Below are positions 1-5,629 of a stretch of DNA of 53,821 bases, piece after piece. This DNA comes from a virus: IMG/VR virus record IMGVR_UViG_3300038713_000166, positions 1-53,821 of that record. One strand, 5' to 3'. Positions within the stretch are counted from its first letter, which is position 1; each line of letters opens with the position of its first letter. The position numbers and the translations under genes were made by a program. The notes under the pieces are model-generated. The model ran no database searches, was not told the origin of the DNA, and saw nothing but the letters and a program-made list of their open reading frames with translations.

Positions 1-52
1 TACTATTTTTAATGATGAAGATATTGCTAGGGCAATTAAAAATCATGATTAA
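1..52 (+). CDS. DUF3846-like protein, C-terminal end only
   Basis: The first 52 bases encode the last 16 residues and stop codon of the same protein that is complete near the right edge of the window (53238-53657). The nucleotide sequence is identical over this stretch. It is cut only because the window begins inside the gene; joining the right edge to the left edge restores a full-length copy. Confidence 0.85.
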   Translation, partial: TIFNDEDIARAIKNHD

Positions 53-203
53 ATTTATCAAAAATTATGGAGTTTATATAGGCGAGTTTCTCGCCTATAT
101 AATCTTAGGTCTTATAGCTATAGCAGTAATTTATTATGTATTTTGGTTTATATGCTTAATAGATCATGCTTGTTATCAATTAAACTTTAACACCTGGAGG
201 TAA
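45..203 (+). CDS. Small single-pass membrane protein, version A
   Basis: This gene encodes 52 residues starting at ATG 45, which overlaps the stop region of the DUF3846-like gene. Residues about 12-38 are strongly hydrophobic and should form one membrane helix; the tail is short, polar and contains two Cys. It is a homologue of 53650-53796, with nearly identical first 11 residues and a similar C-terminal half but a rewritten helix start. The rewritten part carries a perfect inverted repeat (74-102). Function is unknown; a lysis or membrane-modifying role would be a guess. Confidence 0.65.
   Translation: MIKFIKNYGVYIGEFLAYIILGLIAIAVIYYVFWFICLIDHACYQLNFNTWR
74..102 (+). other. Perfect 13-bp hairpin inside membrane gene, version A
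   Basis: Bases 74-86 and 90-102 are perfect inverted repeats around a TTT loop (core GGCGAG / CTCGCC). There is no T-tract directly after it, so it is not a standard terminator. The other version of this gene has a hairpin at the same place (53681-53707) with different bases in both arms, so pairing rather than sequence is preserved. Confidence 0.8.
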
Positions 204-208
204 TTTAA

Positions 209-385
209 ATGTATAATGTTTTAAATGATGATGGGAATATTTTAAATAATAAACCTATTAAAACAAAAAAATTAGCTAAACAATTTATTGATTATAATTA
301 TAGATGTTTAACCAGGGATGGATTTTTAGAGGATTATACATTTAAAGAATATTTTAATGAATGTTTAATAGTTAAAATAAAATAA
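209..385 (+). CDS. Hypothetical 58-residue protein
   Basis: ATG 209 is preceded by TGGAGG with about 8 bases of spacing, a strong ribosome-binding site. The product is 58 residues, soluble and rich in Asn, Lys and Tyr; I do not recognise a family. It is the last gene of the accessory operon that continues from the right edge, and a terminator follows its stop within a few bases. The first 25 bases of the gene recur at 53797-53821. Confidence 0.65.
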   Translation: MYNVLNDDGNILNNKPIKTKKLAKQFIDYNYRCLTRDGFLEDYTFKEYFNECLIVKIK

Positions 386-388
386 ATT

Positions 389-415
389 AAGGCGGGATTA
401 TTTCCCGCCTTTTTT
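389..415 (+). terminator. Rho-independent terminator of accessory operon
   Basis: AAGGCGGGA / TCCCGCCTT arms (389-397 and 403-411) close a TTATT loop and are followed by a T-rich run to 415. It lies 4 bases after the stop of the 58-residue gene, so it ends the accessory transcript before the late region. Confidence 0.9.
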
Positions 416-429
416 ATTGCGGTGTAACT

Positions 430-457
430 TTGTCATTTTGATTATGCCATTTATAAA
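430..457 (+). promoter_or_regulatory. Candidate sigma-70 promoter ahead of late operon
   Basis: TTGTCA (430-435), a 16-base spacer and TATAAA (452-457) resemble a sigma-70 promoter. It is the best candidate I see between the terminator at 389-415 and the first late gene. Transcription would start near 464, directly upstream of the hairpin at 472-497, which suggests an attenuated leader. This is inferred from sequence only. Confidence 0.35.
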
Positions 458-471
458 ATATTTTAGGCCAT

Positions 472-497
472 GCCCCCGAAATCGGGCGGGGGTTTTT
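472..497 (+). terminator. GC-rich hairpin with T-tract in late leader
   Basis: CCCCCG (473-478) pairs with CGGGGG (487-492) around an 8-base loop, followed by TTTTT (493-497). This is a terminator-like structure lying between the candidate promoter at 430-457 and the first late gene at 616, where full termination would silence the late genes. From here to 616 I see no gene, only a C-rich tract (about 559-571) and a TGGAGG with no good reading frame. Confidence 0.6.
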
Positions 498-615
498 ACA
501 GACACACACATAAAATGCTAGTCTGATAAATTCATTTGGAGGTATTTTCATTGGGTTGCCCCCACCCCCTTTTTCTGATACTTTTACTTAGTTGGAGTCC
601 CAGAGGCAAAAATTT

Positions 616-1023
616 ATGTACGATCTAAATCATTCTGGTTTTCATTTGCTCGGTGAAGTCATGGAGATGGCATCCAGATTCCCGTTTTATGCGAATCAAC
701 GTATTGTAGAATTACGTAGAAGATTTCTTCCTTCAATAATGTATGGTAAAATAAGAATATATCGTAGTGGACAAACACTCGTTGGTTTTGCGATATGGGC
801 ATACTTAAACGAAGATGAAATCAAAACACGAAAATTCACTGCCAAGACGTTTGAAAGGAACGAGGGCAAAGAAGTTTGGGTTATTGACATGTGCTCTCAA
901 AATAATGTACGTTATATAGCAAAGGACATGAGATTATTTTTAATGAAATATACGAATCATGAACGAGCTTATTGGAACAGACCAAATAAAATTAGTAATG
1001 CAGGAAGGATAAATCATGGGTGA
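616..1023 (+). CDS. HlyC-like toxin-activating lysine acyltransferase homologue, probably altered catalysis
   Basis: The 135-residue product aligns by eye with the HlyC family, which acylates internal lysines of RTX toxins. From residue 12 the LG...P...N pattern, the LPSI segment (38-41), the G-x-x-x-WAYL-x-x-DEI segment (about 57-69) and the WVID segment (88-91) follow HlyC in order and spacing. Asp91 matches the catalytic Asp of HlyC. The catalytic His in the SPLH motif is Tyr here (FPFY, 22-25), so activity may be changed or lost. HlyC is about 170 residues, so this copy is short at the C-terminus. I chose ATG 616 because AGAGG lies 9 bases upstream; an in-frame TTG at 592 would add 8 residues. 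It overlaps the next gene by 8 bases. Confidence 0.6.
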   Translation: MYDLNHSGFHLLGEVMEMASRFPFYANQRIVELRRRFLPSIMYGKIRIYRSGQTLVGFAIWAYLNEDEIKTRKFTAKTFERNEGKEVWVIDMCSQNNVRYIAKDMRLFLMKYTNHERAYWNRPNKISNAGRINHG

Positions 1024-2527
1024 AAGTGGTAATGGCAATGGCGATACTGGTCCTGGAGAATTTTCTGATACTGATGCTCTTGGAGGTTTTAGTGACAGCA
1101 ACGTGGATGACAGTTCTAGTGATAGTGGCACATCCTTTGGTGTAAGTTTAGGTCCTGGGCAAGGTTCTGTTTCTGCTACTGGAAGCACAGCACAAGATCA
1201 ATCCATTGGTTTTTCTGACGGAAAAGGTGGTCCTGGTGATAACTTTTCTGCGTTTGGTGGAATAACGGACTCAGCAGGAAATCCAGTTGGTAAGGAAGCA
1301 CAATCACCTTCTGAAGTTGCTGCTGCTATGGATGCCATAAGCGTTGATCAAGCATTAAATGATGCAGTCGCTTCATCACCTGTTGCGGGTGTAAATCAAG
1401 GAATAACTCCTGCGGGTATTTCACCTACATTTTCACCAGATGTTTTTGATCCTGCAGTTGATGTTGATAAAAGCGGTAAAACTGCACCATCGGCCATTGA
1501 ACAAGCTGCAATGGATGTACCAGGACTTGATGCGTTTGGTCCCGTTGCTCCAGGTTTTTCACCAGTAGGTATTACACCATCAGTTACTGTAGAAGCTTTA
1601 CCTTCAATTACTCAGAGTAAGGGTATTCAAGCGGCTTTAAGTAATCTTGATAAAGCAAGAGACAAAGCAGCGGGGATGGGAAGTCCAAAGGGCATAGATT
1701 TTGGTGTGACTGCACCAGTTGATCCAGATGCAATAGCTGCCGCAGGTATGCCTGGTACTGCAGCTAACATTGGAACAACAATATCAGCAATTGATCCGAC
1801 AACCATGGCTCCACAACTATCAGACACGATTGCGGGCAAAGCAGGAATAACTGCGGGAGTTTCACCCGCCCCACCTGGTTTTGAGGAAAAAGTTGGTAAG
1901 GACTTTGATCCTAGTAAGATGGCACAAATGGAAGCTATTTATGGCAAATTTGATCCTGTTTCTGGGTCTTATCCAACCACTTTACCTGGTCTCTTTGGTA
2001 TAGTTGAAGATAAAACTAAAGATGCATTAGCGACATCTATTGCTCTAGGAAAAAACGTAACTCCCATGGAAGCGATGTTTGGATACACTGCTCCTAATAT
2101 GGCAAAGGACAAAGAAACAATTGAAGAGTTTAATCAAAGAACAAAAAACACTTTCTCACCAGATCAAATTGTAACTGATACACAAGGTGTTGTCATAGGA
2201 CTAAAAGATAAGTCAGGTAATCTAGTTACTGGCATGGATCCGAGTGCCCAGGCACAAGCAAGTGAAGAAGGTAGGACTGAAGAGGAGATGAGAGAGAAAC
2301 CAAAATCACCTACAGATCCGTGTCCCGAGGGTTATCAACTTATTGATGGTAAATGCACACCTACTGAACCAGTTGTAACAGACACAGGGTTTGTTGTATT
2401 TCCTGCGGGAAGGACTCCTCCTTTTAGGAGAGGACCTTTTACTCCTACGACAGTAGCAAGTAATCCTGGTATAAGAGGCTTGAATCCAATAACATTCAAC
2501 ATTCCGCAAAATCCATTTAAAAGATAA
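1016..2527 (+). CDS. Low-complexity Gly/Ser/Asp/Pro-rich protein, possible virion protein
   Basis: This 503-residue protein begins with a Gly/Ser/Asp-rich region (about 1-110), continues with Pro/Ala/Gly-rich repeats of the form 'G-I-T-P/S-P', and has a short Cys motif near residue 435 (CPEGYQLIDGKC), common in structural proteins of marine phages. The C-terminus is basic and rich in Pro and Asn. The start overlaps the stop of the acyltransferase homologue, and its stop overlaps the terminase start (TAATG). Similar proteins are usually unannotated. Being translationally coupled to a HlyC homologue, it is the obvious candidate partner or substrate, but that is inference; only a few lysines lie in its N-terminal half. 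Confidence 0.5.
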   Translation: MGESGNGNGDTGPGEFSDTDALGGFSDSNVDDSSSDSGTSFGVSLGPGQGSVSATGSTAQDQSIGFSDGKGGPGDNFSAFGGITDSAGNPVGKEAQSPSEVAAAMDAISVDQALNDAVASSPVAGVNQGITPAGISPTFSPDVFDPAVDVDKSGKTAPSAIEQAAMDVPGLDAFGPVAPGFSPVGITPSVTVEALPSITQSKGIQAALSNLDKARDKAAGMGSPKGIDFGVTAPVDPDAIAAAGMPGTAANIGTTISAIDPTTMAPQLSDTIAGKAGITAGVSPAPPGFEEKVGKDFDPSKMAQMEAIYGKFDPVSGSYPTTLPGLFGIVEDKTKDALATSIALGKNVTPMEAMFGYTAPNMAKDKETIEEFNQRTKNTFSPDQIVTDTQGVVIGLKDKSGNLVTGMDPSAQAQASEEGRTEEEMREKPKSPTDPCPEGYQLIDGKCTPTEPVVTDTGFVVFPAGRTPPFRRGPFTPTTVASNPGIRGLNPITFNIPQNPFKR

Positions 2528-3987
2528 TGCGATACGACACACTTCCAGACGAGGCGTTAAAAGAATTTTTGATGCTCAAGGAAGCTGAAGCACGACTAAT
2601 TCTTCGTGAAAAAGCACAGAATAACTTCATGCCTTTTGTTCATCATGTTTATGAGAACTTTATTGAGGGTCGTCATCATCTTGAGATAGCAGAAAAACTT
2701 GAGAAGGTGGCAACTGGCGAGATTACCAGACTAATTGTTAACATGCCACCGAGACACTCAAAGTCGGAACTTGCATCTTATTTAATGCCTGCGTGGTTCT
2801 TGGGCCGTAATCCTAAATTAAAAATCATTCAAGCCACGCACAATACTGAACTTGCAGTGCGATTTGGACGTAAGGTAAGGGACTTGATAGATTCTGAGCA
2901 ATATGGACATATATTTCCAGACACGGACTTGAAAGCAGACAGTAAGGCGGCAGGTCGTTGGGAGACAAGTGCGGGCGGAGAATATTTTGCTGCGGGTGTG
3001 GGTGCTGCGGTCACGGGTCGTGGTGCAGACTTATTTATTATTGACGATCCACACTCGGAACAAGACGCAATGTCCGAGGGCAGATTGGAAGAAGCATATG
3101 AATGGTACACCTCTGGACCACGGCAAAGACTACAACCTGGCGGTAAGATTATTGTTGTGATGACGAGATGGGGTTTGAGAGACTTAACTGGTCGATTAAT
3201 TAAGGCGCAAGGCAGTGATGTTCTATCAGATCAGTGGGAAGTTGTTGAATTTCCTGCAATTTTACCATCTGAGAACCCATTATGGCCAGAATTTTGGAAA
3301 AAAGACGATTTATTAAAGGTAAAAGCGTCTTTGCCCGTACAAAAATGGGGTGCACAATGGCAACAACAGCCAACTGCCGAAGAAGGGGCGATTGTAAAGA
3401 AAGAATGGTGGAGAATTTGGAAAAAAGAGGACATTCCAGAGGTTGATTACATAATTCAGAGCTACGATACCGCATTTTCTAAGAAAGAAAGTGCCGATTA
3501 TAGTGCAATAACGACATGGGGTGTGTTTAAAAGCGAAGAAACTGGTGCCGATAACATAATTTTGATGGATGCATCGAGAGGTAGATGGAATTTTCCAGAA
3601 TTAAAGGAAAAAGCGTTAGAGGAAAACGAATATTGGCAACCAGACATGATGATTGTTGAGGCAAAAGCGTCTGGATTGCCCTTGACGGATGAGTTAAGAC
3701 GAGCGGGCATACCAATTATGAACTATACACCATCGAAGGGTCGTGATAAGGTAACGAGGATGCACACAGTTGCACCATTATTTGAAGCGGGTATGGTTTG
3801 GGCACCCGAAAAGCATTTTGCGGATGAAGTTATTGATGAATGCATGGCTTTTCCTAATGGTGAGCATGATGATTATGTTGACAGTATGACTATGGCTTTG
3901 ATAAGATTCAGACAAGGTGGGTTTATATCACTGAATGGTGAAGAAGACGATACGGATTACTACAGACCTAAAAGGGAGTACTACTAA
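2527..3987 (+). CDS. terL: Terminase large subunit
   Basis: This 486-residue ATPase-nuclease packages DNA into the prohead. The Walker A-like motif PPRHSKS is at about 74-80, and Walker B LFIIDD with catalytic-type acidic residues is at 169-174. The C-terminal RNase H-like nuclease shows the first Asp in SYDTAFSKKESADYSA (about residue 315), a middle acidic VEAKASG, and HDDYVDSM near the end. Length is normal for the family. ATG 2527 overlaps the preceding stop, so translation is coupled. The small subunit lies far away at 49800-50321, on the other side of the circle junction. Confidence 0.95.
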   Translation: MRYDTLPDEALKEFLMLKEAEARLILREKAQNNFMPFVHHVYENFIEGRHHLEIAEKLEKVATGEITRLIVNMPPRHSKSELASYLMPAWFLGRNPKLKIIQATHNTELAVRFGRKVRDLIDSEQYGHIFPDTDLKADSKAAGRWETSAGGEYFAAGVGAAVTGRGADLFIIDDPHSEQDAMSEGRLEEAYEWYTSGPRQRLQPGGKIIVVMTRWGLRDLTGRLIKAQGSDVLSDQWEVVEFPAILPSENPLWPEFWKKDDLLKVKASLPVQKWGAQWQQQPTAEEGAIVKKEWWRIWKKEDIPEVDYIIQSYDTAFSKKESADYSAITTWGVFKSEETGADNIILMDASRGRWNFPELKEKALEENEYWQPDMMIVEAKASGLPLTDELRRAGIPIMNYTPSKGRDKVTRMHTVAPLFEAGMVWAPEKHFADEVIDECMAFPNGEHDDYVDSMTMALIRFRQGGFISLNGEEDDTDYYRPKREYY

Positions 3988-4448
3988 TGACAAAATCAGC
4001 AACCAGAAAAAAACAAAAAGAAGTTGCAGAGTTAAAACGCAAAGCTAAAGCTAAAGAAAAATTAACTAAATCTGGTCCACCTTCAAAAAAAGAATTGGTC
4101 GATAAAGCAGCCAATCTAATGTCTAAAAGAGAAACTATGAGAACTGAAGGAGCGAATAAGCAATTTGGTGAAAGGGTAGCAAAAAGATTGAGAGAGTACG
4201 ATTTGTCCTCAAAAGCAACAAGGGACATTGGAAGAATGTTGGATAAAAGAATTAAAAATATTGATATGGGGGATCTTCTTACAAATGTATCAGAGCCTTT
4301 ACGAAAAAGACAAAAATTAATAAGAGAGTTAAAAAAAGAGGGAGCAGCTAAACAAGTGCCTGCCATGATGAAAAAAGGTGGTGAGGTTACATCTGAATAT
4401 CGTGGTGGTGGAATAGTAAATCTTGGTAATTATAAGGGCCAATTCTAA
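3987..4448 (+). CDS. Basic protein with shared C-terminal NYKGQF motif
   Basis: This 153-residue, Lys/Arg-rich, probably helical protein has no family I recognise. Its last residues, GGGIVNLGNYKGQF, match the ends of the next three or four gene products. The stop overlaps the next start (TAATG), and the codons of the YKG motif (AAGGG) sit where a ribosome-binding site for the next gene is expected. Position between terminase and portal suggests a minor virion or packaging-related role, unproven. Confidence 0.6.
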   Translation: MTKSATRKKQKEVAELKRKAKAKEKLTKSGPPSKKELVDKAANLMSKRETMRTEGANKQFGERVAKRLREYDLSSKATRDIGRMLDKRIKNIDMGDLLTNVSEPLRKRQKLIRELKKEGAAKQVPAMMKKGGEVTSEYRGGGIVNLGNYKGQF

Positions 4449-4675
4449 TGTCAAAAGATAAAGTAACGAGAATAAGAAAAGATAGAACTGGTCCAGCAAA
4501 GACAGGACAATTTAAGAATCTAGTCAACGCAGCCAAAGCTGGACAGATTAGTATGGTTGAGGCTCAAAAAGCAATTAGAAAACTAGTACAAGCAAAAAAA
4601 GGTGGCGGTAAGGTTCAGGCTGAGTTCAGAATGGGTGGTAAAGTAGACATTAGTAATTTTAAAGGACAGTTTTAA
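4448..4675 (+). CDS. Small basic protein ending in SNFKGQF
   Basis: The product has 75 residues, rich in Lys, Gly and Ala. It ends in GGKVDISNFKGQF, nearly the same as the tail of the following protein. Start and stop overlap both neighbours by one base (TAATG), so four genes are tightly coupled. No known domain is visible. Confidence 0.6.
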   Translation: MSKDKVTRIRKDRTGPAKTGQFKNLVNAAKAGQISMVEAQKAIRKLVQAKKGGGKVQAEFRMGGKVDISNFKGQF

Positions 4676-5097
4676 TGAGTATTTATAGTGATAAACAACA
4701 ATCACGTGTTGCTGTTAATCCTAAAACTGGAGAATCAAAAGTATTTAAAAGCACTGGTGTAGATGCAAAAGGTAAACATTTCTTTACAAGTATGGATAAT
4801 GCAAAGATACGTAATTTCATAACTGGAGAAAAACCAACTGCTAAAACTGGATTACCTGTTGGTAGAACTTCATCAGGAGAAATGGGTGCTTTAAATCCAC
4901 GAACATTCGGACCTCCTATAAAAATTGGTGGTCCAAATTTACAAAGTTTGGATCAAGTACAAGAAATACAAGAACGAATGTTAATAGATAAAAACAGAAT
5001 CAAAAAAGAAATGTTTGATAAAATGAAAAAAAGAGGTCCAAAAGAATTTAGAAATGGTGGACGAGTTAACATCAGTAATTTTAAAGGACAGTTTTGA
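4675..5097 (+). CDS. Hypothetical protein ending in SNFKGQF
   Basis: This 140-residue protein is basic with a Gly/Pro-rich centre and a helical C-terminal third, ending in GGRVNISNFKGQF. The DNA of the last codons (AAAGGA) serves as a ribosome-binding site for the tiny gene at 5097, whose ATG overlaps the TGA stop. No family recognised. Confidence 0.6.
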   Translation: MSIYSDKQQSRVAVNPKTGESKVFKSTGVDAKGKHFFTSMDNAKIRNFITGEKPTAKTGLPVGRTSSGEMGALNPRTFGPPIKIGGPNLQSLDQVQEIQERMLIDKNRIKKEMFDKMKKRGPKEFRNGGRVNISNFKGQF

Positions 5098-5210
5098 TGA
5101 ATGTTTCACGTGAAACATTAAAGAAGAAAAAGCCAAAGGGCAAACTGGTCGTTAATAGATTTTCCAAGATCCTCGCACCAGGGAAAAAACGAACAACGAG
5201 AATTACATGA
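5097..5210 (+). CDS. Tiny basic 37-residue protein carrying a parS site at its 5' end
   Basis: ATG 5097 overlaps the preceding TGA stop, and the gene stops at 5208-5210, overlapping the next ATG (5207). AAAGGA about 9 bases upstream supports initiation. The product starts MNVSRET and continues Lys/Arg-rich. The NVSRET codons form a perfect parS palindrome (5100-5119). The gene may exist largely to carry that DNA element, or it may simply be a short basic virion peptide. Too short to assign. Confidence 0.5.
   Translation: MNVSRETLKKKKPKGKLVVNRFSKILAPGKKRTTRIT
5100..5119. other. parS: Perfect parS-type centromere site 1
   Basis: The palindrome AATGTTTCACGTGAAACATT contains the full 16-base bacterial parS consensus TGTTTCACGTGAAACA (5102-5117), the site where chromosomal ParB loads as a CTP-dependent clamp. 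Two more exact copies occur at 12373-12388 and 12829-12844. No ParA or ParB gene is visible here, so host ParB would be the binder. Confidence 0.8.
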
Positions 5211-5629
5211 GTGAGTTAGAATTCAAAAAAACGGGCAAAGGCTTAACAATAAAAGATAAAACAACAGGTAAACCTTTTGGTGCTATTGTTCCTAAAGCCA
5301 ATGTTGATAAACTAGGTAATAAATTTGAACTAAGAGTGGCTGCTGGAGTGCCAAAATCAATAAGAGAAGAATTACATAAAGAAAGAAAAGAAAAAAAACA
5401 AATAACAGCAGGACAAGCAAAACTTTCAGAGAGATTTAGTAAAGATAAAAGTAAAGTTAGTAAAGTTCATACAAAGACCATGTCAGATGCAAAAAAAATG
5501 GCATTGAAAATTTCAAAAGTTGGTGGGGGAGGTGATTTTCCCATCAAAATTGAACAAGGACCAGATTTAGTAAAAGATAAAAAGAAATTTAGTAGCGGTG
5601 GAATAGTTAATTTTAAAGGAATATTTTGA
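5207..5629 (+). CDS. Hypothetical basic protein ending in VNFKGIF
   Basis: This 140-residue, Lys-rich protein ends in SSGGIVNFKGIF, a variant of the tail seen on the products of 3987-5097. The codons of FKG (AAAGGA) lie 8 bases before the portal start and can act as its ribosome-binding site. ATG 5207 overlaps the preceding stop (ATGA). No domain recognised. Confidence 0.6.
   Translation: MSELEFKKTGKGLTIKDKTTGKPFGAIVPKANVDKLGNKFELRVAAGVPKSIREELHKERKEKKQITAGQAKLSERFSKDKSKVSKVHTKTMSDAKKMALKISKVGGGGDFPIKIEQGPDLVKDKKKFSSGGIVNFKGIF

Larger units (their letters stand above)
1..233. repeat. Redundant window end, diverged version of 53606-53821
   Basis: Bases 1-73 match 53606-53678 exactly, and bases 195-233 match 53783-53821 exactly. 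The stretch between differs by many substitutions and by length (233 versus 216 bases overall). An exact overlap would mean simple circularity or a direct terminal repeat. The mixture of identity and divergence is better explained by a circular or circularly permuted genome assembled across two strain variants, or by two real tandem paralogous copies. Read mapping across the junction would decide. Confidence 0.85.

Noticed and set aside
1-233. Exact direct terminal repeats of a linear genome
   Set aside because: The ends differ by many substitutions and by length in the centre, which is not expected for replicated terminal repeats.
592-615. TTG 592 as start of the acyltransferase homologue
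   Set aside because: No ribosome-binding site precedes it, whereas ATG 616 has AGAGG at suitable distance and aligns with the HlyC N-terminus.
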